Counted from the first letter of the stretch, positions 1 through 7,632 are shown. The stretch is 64,000 nt of DNA from an uncultured Treponema sp. (GCA_946186185.1 CAMHMJ010000001.1:62001-126000), one strand, 5' to 3'. Notes: a model not told the origin generated them from the letters alone. Program-made: numbers and translations.

Positions 1-201
1 GAAGTTGTAACAGATACCGGCGCAATTGAAAAAATCGTTGATGAAGTAATTGCTGCAAATCCAAAGGCCATCGAAGACTTTAAGAAAGGAAAGACCAATG
101 TTGTGGGCTGGCTTATGGGACAGGTAATGAAAGCAAGTCAGGGAAAGGCAAATCCTGGAGAGGCAACAAAGCTTATCAATCAGAAGCTTTCCAAGATGTA
201 G
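1..201 (+). CDS. gatB: Aspartyl/glutamyl-tRNA amidotransferase subunit B, C-terminal fragment
   Basis: The window opens inside this gene; only the last 66 codons are present. The translation contains the hallmark GatB tail: a Gly-Trp-Leu-Met-Gly-Gln-Val-Met-Lys stretch followed by Gly-Lys-Ala-Asn-Pro, ending in a helical Leu-Ile-Asn-Gln-Lys-Leu. This is the GatB/Yqey tail domain that contacts tRNA. GatB belongs to the GatCAB complex, which converts misacylated Glu-tRNA(Gln) or Asp-tRNA(Asn) to the amidated form in the cytoplasm. The stop is TAG at 199-201. The next gene starts 18-27 bp downstream with no terminator between, so the two are probably co-transcribed. Confidence 0.93.
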   Translation, partial: EVVTDTGAIEKIVDEVIAANPKAIEDFKKGKTNVVGWLMGQVMKASQGKANPGEATKLINQKLSKM

Positions 202-228
202 ACGCTTTCCGGCTGTTTTGTGGAATAT

Positions 229-1020
229 ATGAGCGAACTGGATATTTTACAAAAGGAACTTTTCTCCCGCTACGGAAATGTGACCCGTGCCCGGGGGTGT
301 TTTCTGTACACTCAGAAGGGGATTCGGCTTACAGACCTCTATCAGGAGGGTGGACGGGCAATCCTTGGCTGGGGCGGAACTTCTGCCTTCACAATGCTGA
401 AAAATACACTGAACCGCGGAATTACCGGAAGCTTTGAGACTGGCTTCAGGTACAGAACTGTAAAAGCTGTTTGTACGCTTTTTAATTCGGAGCGGGATGT
501 GTTTTTCTATAGCAGTTATGAAAATGCGCTGAAGGCAGCACTCCTGATCAGTAAGGATGGAGTAAATAAATATCAGCCATGGTCGACCTCTTCTATAAAC
601 TGGACAGAATGCCCGGTTATAATATTTGCGCCGACTCTTCCTTGGGCTCAAAATCTTTTTATGGTTGCTTCCCTTACAGGCCTTGCTTCTGAGGTGCGGG
701 AGCTCCTTCCTCGTGAGATTCTTGTGCCGTCACCACTTCATGCTGCTCTGGCGCGTTCAATTTATGATTTAAGAAAGGCTCTGCAGGAAAGAAAAGAATC
801 TGACTGGTTCATTTATGATACAGTTTTGACAAAATACTGGGAAAGGCGCGGTCCATATCTTTTTCCAAAAATTCCGGAAGAAAAATACAGGGAATTCGTT
901 CTGTACTGTCTTGAGCGCCATATTGTTATCAGTCCGGAATACAATGTTCCATCTATCGTGCCTTTTGGCGCTGATAAGGGTGTCTTTACTCTTCTGAAAA
1001 ACGAGCCTTTTTCCTGGTAA
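229..1020 (+). CDS. Conserved hypothetical protein with an aminotransferase-like N-terminus
   Basis: 263 residues from ATG 229; another in-frame ATG lies at 220, and neither has a clear Shine-Dalgarno sequence, so translation may be coupled to gatB. I do not recognise a named family. The first 55 residues (Ala-Arg-Gly-Cys-Phe-Leu-Tyr, then Gly-Ile-Arg-Leu-Thr-Asp-Leu-Tyr and a Gly-rich stretch) resemble the start of class III PLP-dependent aminotransferases. The protein is far too short for that family and shows no obvious PLP-lysine motif, so an active aminotransferase is unlikely. No signal peptide or membrane segment is visible. It is probably cytoplasmic. The reading frame is long, uninterrupted and follows gatB closely, which supports a real gene; the function is unknown. 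Confidence 0.75.
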   Translation: MSELDILQKELFSRYGNVTRARGCFLYTQKGIRLTDLYQEGGRAILGWGGTSAFTMLKNTLNRGITGSFETGFRYRTVKAVCTLFNSERDVFFYSSYENALKAALLISKDGVNKYQPWSTSSINWTECPVIIFAPTLPWAQNLFMVASLTGLASEVRELLPREILVPSPLHAALARSIYDLRKALQERKESDWFIYDTVLTKYWERRGPYLFPKIPEEKYREFVLYCLERHIVISPEYNVPSIVPFGADKGVFTLLKNEPFSW

Positions 1021-1036
1021 AACGCATTCAATAGTA

Positions 1037-1185
1037 AGCCTAAAAATTGCTTTCGTAATTTTCTTAACGGCTTGCTATATATCAGGAAGCAGCGCAGCTG
1101 CTTCTCGAGGTGGACAGCCTAAAAATTGCTTCAGCAATTTTCTTAACGGCTTACAATCTATCAGGAAGCAGCGCAGCTGCTTCTC
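1037..1185. repeat. Two tandem copies of a 70-bp intergenic repeat with hairpins
   Basis: Copies at 1037-1106 and 1116-1185 match closely. Each holds two inverted repeats: an AAAATTGC...GCAATTTT hairpin (perfect in copy 2, with one change in copy 1) and a GAAGCAGC/GCTGCTTC hairpin separated by three bases. The outer AGCC and GGCT ends could extend the first hairpin. The block fills the gap between the preceding gene and the ASCH gene and leaves only the ribosome binding site of the latter. Neither hairpin is followed by a T-run, so simple terminators are unlikely. Confidence 0.85.
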
Positions 1186-1198
1186 TCAGGGGTTTTTT

Positions 1199-1684
1199 AT
1201 GGAAGAATCTGACGAAAAAATCGAAACTAAACTTTCTCCTCTGGATGAATACTGGTTTAAATTCTTAAAAGAAACCGGGCGAAGCCAGGAGGAACGCTGT
1301 TCCGGAGACCTGGATTTTGAGGCTTCCGGATTTACTAATGACAGTCAGGTAGCACTGGTTCTTGCAGGAAAGAAAACGGCCTTTTTTTCAAGTTATGCTA
1401 CCTTTGCAGTTGATAACGAAATGCTTCCTGTTTCCGGAGAGCTTTACCTTGTTCTTGACCGGGGCGGAAATCCCCGCTGTGTAATCGAAATTGAAAACGT
1501 TTCTGTTCTTCCTTTCTCTGAAGTAACCTACGAAATGGCACAGAAGGAAGGACAGGATAATTCTCTTGAAGAGTGGCGGGAACGCACAAAAGAAGCGCTG
1601 GAAGATGAATGCGCTGTTACCGGCGTTGAGTTCAAGATGAATATGAATCTGGTTTTTCAGACCTTCAGGGTAGTGTATAAGTAA
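1199..1684 (+). CDS. ASCH domain-containing protein
   Basis: 161 residues. The start ATG 1199 follows a CAGGGG Shine-Dalgarno-like sequence. Residues about 42-66 contain the ASCH pattern of a small-hydrophobic run, Ala-Gly-Lys-Lys-Thr-Ala and a paired Ser. Residues about 78-105 form the beta-barrel core (Gly-Glu-Leu-Tyr-Leu-Val, then Arg-Cys-Val-Ile-Glu-Ile). The C-terminal third has the family's Glu-Glu-Trp helix. ASCH domains are PUA-like folds thought to bind RNA; some members are RNases or amidohydrolases acting on acetylated cytidine. Which activity applies here cannot be told from sequence. The protein is probably cytoplasmic and the gene is apparently monocistronic. Confidence 0.82.
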   Translation: MEESDEKIETKLSPLDEYWFKFLKETGRSQEERCSGDLDFEASGFTNDSQVALVLAGKKTAFFSSYATFAVDNEMLPVSGELYLVLDRGGNPRCVIEIENVSVLPFSEVTYEMAQKEGQDNSLEEWRERTKEALEDECAVTGVEFKMNMNLVFQTFRVVYK

Positions 1685-1857
1685 GCCTGAGAGCCTTGTA
1701 ATAAGTGTGACTGAGGACGCTCTGGAATAATTCTCCGTGGTGGCGCTCCGGAATAATTTCTTTTCTAACTTCAAATCTTGTGTTAAAATATGATGTCGTT
1801 TGCCTTGGAAAATATTCCGGTAAACGGTTAAATCTATCTTTTTTTTTGGAGAAAAAA

Positions 1858-2277
1858 ATGGGATCTAAATCTACGGTTTCAATTGGAAAATTGATTCTTC
1901 AGATTGCACTTGGTGCAATGCTTACTGTTGCCGGCATCTGGGCTCTTCAGGGAGGCGGGGATGCTGCCGTTGCTGCTCTTCGCGGACTGTTTGACCGTGA
2001 TGTTGGAAATGTAATTGCTTTAATCTTCGGAATTATTGAATTACTGGCAGGAATCTTTTTGATTCTTGAGCTTTTTATTGGTGACAAATTTGGAAGTCTT
2101 GGGGGACTTCTGAATCTTATTATCATAATTGTATGGTGTATTGCAATTGTTGTAATTGACTTTATTGGTGACGGCGGCCTGTTCAATGATTTTAACACAA
2201 AGCATTTCCTGAGCTGGCTTTATGCTTTTGCCTGCCATGCAGTAGTTCTTGGTGCCCTTATCTATATCAGAGACTAA
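1858..2277 (+). CDS. Small four-helix integral membrane protein of unknown function
   Basis: 139 residues from ATG 1858, chosen because a TTGGAG ribosome binding site precedes it; an in-frame upstream extension from 1780 lacks one. Four hydrophobic segments lie near residues 8-27, 46-67, 75-95 and 110-130, separated by short polar loops; the first loop is Gly/Ala-rich. No catalytic motif is visible and I do not recognise the family. It is predicted to sit in the inner membrane. It ends 58 bp before the next start, and no terminator separates them, so they may be co-transcribed. Confidence 0.72.
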   Translation: MGSKSTVSIGKLILQIALGAMLTVAGIWALQGGGDAAVAALRGLFDRDVGNVIALIFGIIELLAGIFLILELFIGDKFGSLGGLLNLIIIIVWCIAIVVIDFIGDGGLFNDFNTKHFLSWLYAFACHAVVLGALIYIRD

Positions 2278-2335
2278 GGACGGATTGAATCCGATTTTTC
2301 TTAAAACAATGACTAAAGCTTCCGATAAACTAAGT

Positions 2336-2914
2336 ATGAAAAAGAAAATTATAATTCCATTTGTACTCATGCTTTTTTCGGAAGCTTTTATTTTTGCCCA
2401 TGAAGGTTTTGGCTTTGACTGGAGCGTTCTTACGGGCTTTCCAATTTATGGACAGTCTGAAACAAAGGATGCTTTTGACGATGTAACAAAAGAATCTGCA
2501 AACCGGGTAATTGTCGGTTCCTATATCGATGTTTCATACGGCCTGAATGAAATCCTGGGGCTTTATCTTGGCGGCCAGCTTCGTTCTGATTTCTTATGGA
2601 ACGGTTCAAGCAATGTTACCCAGCTGGATTACAGTTTTTTTGGAGGAATCCAGATTTGTCCCTGGGATTTCGGAGTTATCTTCAGCGTGGCTTACGCGCC
2701 AGGCTCTTGTACCCAGTTTGTAAAAACAAAGGAAGATAAGTACAACCATCAGTGCGCCTGGGGAAACGGCTTCCGCATGGGAATTGAATACGATATTCTT
2801 CATACTTTTGATGTCGTAGTTTCTCCAACTGTCGGCGTTTTATATGAGTTCTTCCCTCGCGGTGATAATGTCTACGATAATATTTTTTCGTTCTATATTG
2901 GAATGAAGTTTTAA
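2336..2914 (+). CDS. Putative outer-membrane beta-barrel protein
   Basis: 192 residues from ATG 2336, chosen because it begins a classic signal peptide (Met-Lys-Lys-Lys, a hydrophobic run, Ala-Phe-Ile-Phe-Ala) with likely cleavage after about residue 21. The mature part alternates polar and aromatic or hydrophobic residues, has several Gly-Gly turns, and ends Phe-Tyr-Ile-Gly-Met-Lys-Phe. A terminal aromatic residue is typical of BAM-assembled barrels. About eight strands would fit. Treponemes encode many such lineage-specific proteins, so no specific function is assigned. In-frame starts further upstream (2249, 2309) would give a cytoplasmic extension and are less likely. Confidence 0.62.
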   Translation: MKKKIIIPFVLMLFSEAFIFAHEGFGFDWSVLTGFPIYGQSETKDAFDDVTKESANRVIVGSYIDVSYGLNEILGLYLGGQLRSDFLWNGSSNVTQLDYSFFGGIQICPWDFGVIFSVAYAPGSCTQFVKTKEDKYNHQCAWGNGFRMGIEYDILHTFDVVVSPTVGVLYEFFPRGDNVYDNIFSFYIGMKF

Positions 2915-2917
2915 TAA

Positions 2918-3157
2918 ATCTAAATATTGAGTTTAATAATACCAACTCAAAAATTGGCTCTCAGCGGGAACCCTGTTTTGAAAAACGGCAGTACCGCTTC
3001 GCGGTGGCTGAGTGTTTTGCCCAAAAGGCCGTCACGAGTCGCTCCACAAATGCAAATGCAAGCATTGTCATTTGCTCCGCTTTGTCGTGCCTTCAAACAG
3101 GAACCCCGCTTACGCCAATTTTGAGTGGCACTTGAAAACTCGATATTTGATTTAGTT
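2918..3157. repeat. MITE-like palindromic intergenic element, most complete copy
   Basis: About 240 bp with imperfect terminal inverted repeats. The left end reads CTAAATATTGAGTTT, then ACTCAAAAATTGGC and GCGGGAACCCTG. The right end is the complement of a very similar series: CAGGAACCCCGC, GCCAATTTTGAGT, then CTCGATATTTGATTTAG. The GC-richer interior has no convincing gene. Related arms recur at about 6735-6812, 19010-19065, 38741-38780 and 54930-54993. No transposase is present, so the element would need one supplied in trans. Together with the terminator that follows, it fills the 299-bp gap before rny. Confidence 0.7.
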
Positions 3158-3159
3158 AC

Positions 3160-3199
3160 AAAAAAAGGCTGTCCGAAGCTTCTCGGGCAGCCTTTTTTG
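3160..3199. terminator. Bidirectional rho-independent terminator
   Basis: An A-run, a GGCTGTCCGA/TCTCGGGCAGCC hairpin with a 4-base loop, and a T-run. It is placed to terminate rny on the minus strand and any read-through from the left on the plus strand. Confidence 0.88.
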
Positions 3200-3213
3200 T
3201 TATTGTGTTTGTT

Positions 3214-4746
3214 TTATCTTGCGTATTCTACGATTCGGGTTTCGCGAATCATTGTGAGGCGGATTCGTCCTGGATATCGCAGGTCAGTTTCAATCTGTTT
3301 TGCAATGTTCTGGGCAAGCTCTTTAACTTCGCTGTCCTGAATCTTTTCGTTGTTTACAAGAATACGAAGCTCGCGGCCTGCCTGAATGGCGTATGCTTTT
3401 TCCACGCCGTTAAAGCCTTCTGCAATTGCTTCGAGATTTTCAAGTCGTTTAACGTAATTGTCGATTGTTTCGCGGCGGGCACCAGGGCGGGCTGCGGAAA
3501 TTGCATCGGCAATCTGAACGATTGTTGCTTCAAGAGTTGTTGCTTCAACATCGTTGTGGTGAGCGGCGATGGCGTTTACTACGCGAGGATCTTCGCCCAT
3601 CTTGCGGGCCATTTCTGCACCAACTTCTGCGTGGTTCTGGTCGCTGTCGTTTTCAGCTCCCTTTCCGATATCGTGAAGGATCGCGGCCCGTTTTGCAAGC
3701 TCTCTGTCTGCACCAACCTCTGCTGCAATCATTGAAGCAACGATGGCAACCTCTTTTGAGTGGGTAAGTACGTTCTGACCGTAGCTTGTTCTGAAGTAAA
3801 GGCGGCCAAGGGCTCTGATTCCGTCTGTCGGCATGTTGTGAATGCCAACATCGAAAAGAACCTTTTCACCTTCTTCGTAAATCTTGTTCTGAACTTCCCG
3901 GGTAACCTTCTGTACGATTTCTTCAATGCGTGCAGGGTGGATACGGCCGTCAGAAATAAGGCGTTCAAGGGATTCCTTGGCAATTTCCTTTCTGACAGGG
4001 TCAAAACATGAAATTACAACTGCTTCCGGAGTATCGTCGATGATAATGTCAACGCCGGTGAGGGTTTCCAGGGTGCGGATGTTTCGTCCTTCTCGTCCGA
4101 TGATACGACCCTTCATTTCGTCGCTAGGAAGAGATACTGTTGTAACGGTAATGTCTCCCGTTGTTTCCGGAGCAAGGCGCTGAATTGTTGAAACAAGAAT
4201 GTCCCGTGCCTTCTTTTCAGCGGCAAGCTGTGCATCCTGTTCAATTTTGTTCAAAAGTGCCTGTGCGTCGTGTTTTGCGTCGTTTTCAAGATTCTTGATA
4301 ATCAGGTCTTTTGCTTCCTGTTTTGTAAGTCCTGAAATGCGTTCCAGTTCCTTTCTGTACTCCTCTTCCTGAACGGCAAGGGCAGCTTCCCTTTTCTTCA
4401 TGAGAGCAGACTTTTCCTGGTACTCTTTTTCCATTTTTTCGCATTCAGCGGCTTTCTGGTCAACAAGCTCTTCTTTCTTGTTAACACGGGCTTCGTAACG
4501 CTGTACTTCAGCACGGCGTTCGCGGTTCTCACGCTCCTGCTGGTTTCGTTCCCGAATGAGTTCATCTTTGCCATTGAGCAAAATTTCTTTTTTCTGAGCT
4601 TCAGCTTCTCTTATAGCGTCCTGTTTTACACGTTCTGCTTTTTGTTCTGATGCAGATAGTTGAAATCTGGCATACAGCCAGCGAATTGTCCATCCAAGAA
4701 CGATTCCAGCAACAGGGAGAACAATAAACCAAATAAAATTCGGCAT
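3214..4746 (-). CDS. rny: Ribonuclease Y
   Basis: 510 residues. The start is ATG 4746, preceded by AAAGGAGA at good spacing; the upstream in-frame extension is rejected. Residues 3-22 form an N-terminal membrane anchor. Residues about 30-190 are a highly charged coiled coil. The KH domain carries the Gly-Arg-Glu-Gly loop at 217-220, and the HD domain carries His-Asp-Ile-Gly-Lys at 358-362. Length and order are those of RNase Y, the membrane-bound endoribonuclease that starts mRNA decay in bacteria lacking RNase E. The gene stands alone and is convergent with the upstream genes across a terminator. Confidence 0.97.
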   Translation of the reverse strand: MPNFIWFIVLPVAGIVLGWTIRWLYARFQLSASEQKAERVKQDAIREAEAQKKEILLNGKDELIRERNQQERENRERRAEVQRYEARVNKKEELVDQKAAECEKMEKEYQEKSALMKKREAALAVQEEEYRKELERISGLTKQEAKDLIIKNLENDAKHDAQALLNKIEQDAQLAAEKKARDILVSTIQRLAPETTGDITVTTVSLPSDEMKGRIIGREGRNIRTLETLTGVDIIIDDTPEAVVISCFDPVRKEIAKESLERLISDGRIHPARIEEIVQKVTREVQNKIYEEGEKVLFDVGIHNMPTDGIRALGRLYFRTSYGQNVLTHSKEVAIVASMIAAEVGADRELAKRAAILHDIGKGAENDSDQNHAEVGAEMARKMGEDPRVVNAIAAHHNDVEATTLEATIVQIADAISAARPGARRETIDNYVKRLENLEAIAEGFNGVEKAYAIQAGRELRILVNNEKIQDSEVKELAQNIAKQIETDLRYPGRIRLTMIRETRIVEYAR

Positions 4747-4818
4747 TGTGTAATTCTCCTTTGCAAATTTATAGAATAGTTCAACATATATAATAGAATA
4801 TAACAATCGTATTGTCAA

Positions 4819-4847
4819 ATGACATTTTGTTATAAGTTGTGTATAAT
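4819..4847 (+). promoter_or_regulatory. nudC promoter, predicted leaderless
   Basis: An ATGACA -35 box, 17 bp and a perfect TATAAT at 4842-4847. The ATG of nudC lies 6 bp after the -10 box, so transcription should begin at or next to the start codon. No Shine-Dalgarno sequence is present. Confidence 0.65.
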
Positions 4848-4853
4848 CAGGTT

Positions 4854-5774
4854 ATGTCGTTTAATGCTTTGTTTTCTGAGGGAAAATTTGATATTCAGGC
4901 TCTGGAAAAAAAACTTTCCGGAATCAGCTTTTTCTTTGTATTTTGCAAACGGGATGTGCTGTGCAAAAAAGACGGTTCTTTTATTTCCGGGGAAGATTTT
5001 TTATCGTTTCTGGAAGAAATAAACGGGTCGCCGGAAAAAAACTGTCTTGTGAAGTCTGCCTTTACTGAAGACGAATATTCTTATGCTGCGCTTCTGCTTT
5101 CCGACGCAGTTGCCTCAGTCGCCCCTGGTTCAAACAGTGTGCGTTCAGGCGGTTCCGGTTCAACAGAAAAAAATCAGGGAGGAGTTAAGCTATCTTTTTC
5201 TGAAAATCTTACCTTTATGCCGATTCAGAGCTTTTTTTCTGCTCAGAGTGAAGAGGTTGTGTTTGTACTTTCGCGGGCAAAAAGTGTTGCATCCTGGTCT
5301 ATGGAATACAGGTTTTGCCCTTCCTGCGGTAAAGCTCTTGTTTTTGATAAAAGCTTTTCCTGTAAACTTTGTACCGGCTGCAGAAAACAGATTTTTCCCC
5401 GCATCGAGCCCTGTGTAATCGTTCTTGTTCATAAGGGTGAAAAAATTCTGCTTGCCCGTCATAAGGGGCGCCTTACAGACCGGTTTGTCTGTATTTCAGG
5501 CTTTATTGAAGCGGGGGAAAGTGCAGAACACGCAGTTATGCGGGAAGTAAAAGAGGAAACCGGCATAAGTGTAAAAAATATTTGCTTCAAGGGAACCCAG
5601 GGCTGGCCTTTTCCAGACCAGCTTATGCTTGCCTACGAAGCGGAATGGGAAAGCGGTGATATTAGCATTCAGCAGGAGGAGCTTTTTGAAGCCGCCTGGT
5701 TTGACAGAACCAATCCCCCTTCAAAACTATCCCCAGGCTCCGTAGCCTACCGACTTATTAACGGACTTTTTTGA
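4854..5774 (+). CDS. nudC: NAD(+) diphosphatase (Nudix hydrolase)
   Basis: 306 residues from ATG 4854; an in-frame GTG at 4839 would overlap the -10 box. Residues 155-176 form a zinc ribbon (Cys155, Cys158, Cys173, Cys176, with Cys170 also available). The Phe-Pro-Arg-Ile-Glu-Pro linker at 181-186 precedes the Nudix box, which begins at Gly216 and includes Arg230-Glu231 and Glu234-Glu235. The NudC signature Trp-Pro-Phe-Pro is at 251-254. Members hydrolyse NAD(H) to NMN(H) and AMP, and some remove NAD caps from RNA. The N-terminal 140 residues are divergent, with a Ser/Gly-rich patch near 90-110. It diverges from rny. Confidence 0.92.
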   Translation: MSFNALFSEGKFDIQALEKKLSGISFFFVFCKRDVLCKKDGSFISGEDFLSFLEEINGSPEKNCLVKSAFTEDEYSYAALLLSDAVASVAPGSNSVRSGGSGSTEKNQGGVKLSFSENLTFMPIQSFFSAQSEEVVFVLSRAKSVASWSMEYRFCPSCGKALVFDKSFSCKLCTGCRKQIFPRIEPCVIVLVHKGEKILLARHKGRLTDRFVCISGFIEAGESAEHAVMREVKEETGISVKNICFKGTQGWPFPDQLMLAYEAEWESGDISIQQEELFEAAWFDRTNPPSKLSPGSVAYRLINGLF

Positions 5775-5792
5775 AAAAAGTTGCTTTTTTTC

Positions 5793-5820
5793 TTGCATTA
5801 TCTGAAATCTGTGGTATAAA
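5793..5820 (+). promoter_or_regulatory. Promoter of the structured leader RNA
   Basis: TTGCAT at 5793-5798, a 16-bp spacer and TATAAA at 5815-5820. The predicted start is near 5827, just before the first hairpin of the structured RNA. Confidence 0.65.
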
Positions 5821-5826
5821 GGAGTT

Positions 5827-6033
5827 GTGGAGCAAGAGGTATTGGATTCCCCTTGCAAAACATGATCAGGAGGCATTAATGGAGCCGATTGAATTATAAA
5901 GCCTGATCGAGGCTATAAACCGATAGGCAAAAACCTATCTGCGGTTTAAAGCAGAACACCATTATGCGTGCAAGCCAAACTCATTGCGAGGAACCTTGCA
6001 CATACAGGCCGGCGAACAAGCCGGCTTTTTTTG
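5827..6033 (+). ncRNA. Structured RNA or attenuator-type leader with intrinsic terminator
   Basis: About 205 nt from a good promoter to a strong terminator. Successive hairpins are GCAAG...CTTGC near 5831-5856, GATCAGG/CCTGATC (5864-5870 with 5902-5908), TAAACCG/CGGTTTA (5916-5922 with 5942-5948, plus an inner ATAGG/CCTAT) and a perfect GTGCAAG/CTTGCAC (5968-5974 with 5995-6001). GCCGGC/GCCGGC plus a T-run (6008-6032) closes it. The second hairpin sequesters the ribosome binding site of a six-codon ORF. The 5' GTG...CAAG segment could pair alternatively with CTTGCAC. I cannot match it to a named riboswitch. It could be a 6S-like stand-alone RNA, or an attenuator controlling the YgjV-like gene 65 bp beyond the terminator. 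Confidence 0.6.
5879..5899 (+). CDS. Possible six-codon leader peptide
   Basis: ATG 5879 follows a perfect AGGAGG (5868-5873) at 5-base spacing and encodes Met-Glu-Pro-Ile-Glu-Leu, then TAA. Such a strong ribosome binding site on such a short ORF inside a structured RNA suggests ribosome-mediated attenuation. No run of regulatory codons is evident, so the sensed signal is unknown. It could be chance. Confidence 0.4.
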   Translation: MEPIEL

Positions 6034-6097
6034 TAGGCATACGAATATGGAGAGTATGCAAATGACGAGTTTGCACTATTTCTCAGGAGGCCTGATT

Positions 6098-6742
6098 ATG
6101 AGCAGTCTTAATTTCAGTCAAATTATCGAGCTTGTAGGATATATTGGTTCAGCGCTGGTTATTGTTTCAATGCTGATGACCTCGGTAGTAAAGCTTCGGG
6201 TTATAAATTCCATCGGCTGCGTGGTTTTTGGAATCTATGCGCTTTTTATAAAGTCTTATCCGACCGCCGGAATGCAGTTTTTTCTGCTTTTAATCAATCT
6301 TGTGAATCTGTACAGGCTTCTGAGCTCAAAAAATGCCTATTCTTCCTTTGAAACTACTGCCGACAACGAAATGCTGTCATTTTTCGTCTCAAAATACTCA
6401 GAGGACATTAAGAAATTCTTTCCTGAATTTACAGGGCTTGATAAATCCTATTCCGTGTTCGTTATCTGCCTGAAGGACACTCCGGTTGGAATCTTTGCCG
6501 GCACAAAGACCATTTCTGATTCCGGGAATAAGACGGAAACCTCGATAAATGCGGTTCTGGATTACACAACGCCGGCCTACCGTGACTGTTCTGTTGGTAA
6601 ATACGTTTTTAAAATGCTCAAAGAGAAGGGCTTTACTTCAGTCTCTTCTGTTAGCTCCTGTGAAGCCCACAGCTCCTACCTAAAAAAAATGGGCTTCGCA
6701 CAGACTGCCGGGGAAAAGGATCTTTATAGAAAAGTTTTATAG
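6098..6742 (+). CDS. YgjV-like membrane protein fused to a GNAT-like domain
   Basis: 214 residues from ATG 6098, which has a perfect AGGAGG at 7-base spacing; longer in-frame starts run back into the structured RNA. Residues about 6-80 hold three hydrophobic helices of the YgjV/PQ-loop-like type (Gly-Tyr-Ile-Gly-Ser-Ala, then Ile-Asn-Ser-Ile-Gly-Cys). Residues about 95-214 resemble a GNAT acetyltransferase: a strand pair, an Arg-Asp-x-x-Val-Gly-Lys segment in the acetyl-CoA-loop position, a helix, then a Ser-Tyr-Leu-Lys-Lys-Met-Gly-Phe ending. I infer an inner-membrane protein with a cytoplasmic acetyltransferase-like domain of unknown substrate. The upstream structured RNA may control it. 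Confidence 0.65.
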   Translation: MSSLNFSQIIELVGYIGSALVIVSMLMTSVVKLRVINSIGCVVFGIYALFIKSYPTAGMQFFLLLINLVNLYRLLSSKNAYSSFETTADNEMLSFFVSKYSEDIKKFFPEFTGLDKSYSVFVICLKDTPVGIFAGTKTISDSGNKTETSINAVLDYTTPAYRDCSVGKYVFKMLKEKGFTSVSSVSSCEAHSSYLKKMGFAQTAGEKDLYRKVL

Positions 6743-6812
6743 CTGGTAGGACGAATATCGAGTTAGTACGCCAATTTTGAAATTGAATATACAAAATCGA
6801 TATTTGTACTAC
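6735..6812. repeat. Degenerate remnant of the palindromic intergenic element
   Basis: Contains CGAATATCGAGTTAGTAC, GCCAATTTTGAA and CGATATTTGTACTA, which echo the right-arm motifs of the element at 2918-3157. The interior is missing. It lies between two convergent genes and could also act as a weak hairpin terminator. Confidence 0.45.
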
Positions 6813-6813
6813 A

Positions 6814-7632
6814 TTACCTTTTCTTATACAGGACGCTTGGCCGCCCCCCTGTGTCGTAATTGATTTCCGAATGAATGAAGCCTGTTTCTTCAAGATAGGA
6901 AAGGTAGTGGCGTGCCGTTACAATTGAAATGTGAAGGTTCTCGGAAATGGAGTTCACATTCTGCCATTCCGGATTTTTTGTGATGTAGTTATGTATCATT
7001 TCCAGAGTTTTTTTCTGGATTCCCTTTGGAAGAGCTTCGTTCTGGGAAGTGTTGGAAACAGTGCCTGAGCCGGATATGTTTCCGCCCGATAAAGCTGCTG
7101 AAACAGAGGCCGAAGTTTCGTCCCTTCTTCCTGCTCCAAAATTTCTTCCAGAGCCAAAATCACTTCCTTCCGAAGCAGATGCCTTCTGCCCTGAGGCGGA
7201 GGCAATCATTTTATCAAGGGAGTTCTGGTCTAAAACGGCGTTTTCCTTGAGAACTTTTTTGTGGGAAACAAACTTTTCAAGAGCCACCTGAAAGCGCTCG
7301 TAGGCAAAGGGTTTTATCAGGTAGTCGATTACGCCGGAATGCATGGTCTGTTCAATGGTGGCGCTGTCGTTGGCAGCGGTAACCATTATTACTTCTGCGG
7401 AAATTTTCTGTTCCCGGATTTTTTTCAGGGTTTCAAGACCGTCCATGTAGGGCATAAAGACATCCAGTACAATCAGGTCGATTTCTTCTTCTGAATTTTC
7501 AAGGTAATCCAGCGCTTCCTGTCCGTTTCTGCAGGTTGCGGCCACCGTAAACAGCGGATTTTTTGAGACGTACTGTCCGTTTATCATTGCGACCATCGGG
7601 TCATCTTCTACGATTAAAACTTGGTATGCCAT
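6814..7632 (-). CDS. Response regulator of the CitB/DcuR type
   Basis: 272 residues. The start is ATG 7632 after an AGGGG site. The receiver domain covers residues 1-120: Glu9/Asp10/Asp11 acidic pocket, phospho-acceptor Asp57 (Val-Leu-Asp-Val-Phe-Met-Pro), Thr and Lys in the usual switch positions. A Ser/Gly/Ala-rich linker of about 60 residues (about 145-205) is unusually long. The C-terminal 65 residues form a winged-helix DNA-binding domain like that of DcuR/DpiA regulators. It lies 27 bp after its histidine kinase in the same operon. Known relatives respond to citrate or C4-dicarboxylates, but no such transporter is adjacent, so the target is unknown. Confidence 0.88.
   Translation of the reverse strand: MAYQVLIVEDDPMVAMINGQYVSKNPLFTVAATCRNGQEALDYLENSEEEIDLIVLDVFMPYMDGLETLKKIREQKISAEVIMVTAANDSATIEQTMHSGVIDYLIKPFAYERFQVALEKFVSHKKVLKENAVLDQNSLDKMIASASGQKASASEGSDFGSGRNFGAGRRDETSASVSAALSGGNISGSGTVSNTSQNEALPKGIQKKTLEMIHNYITKNPEWQNVNSISENLHISIVTARHYLSYLEETGFIHSEINYDTGGRPSVLYKKR

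Noticed and set aside
5827..6033. Structured RNA as tmRNA, RNase P RNA or a cobalamin, TPP or SAM riboswitch
   Set aside because: Length and the expected conserved boxes (T-arm and CCA, P4 helix, B12 box and so on) do not match on inspection.
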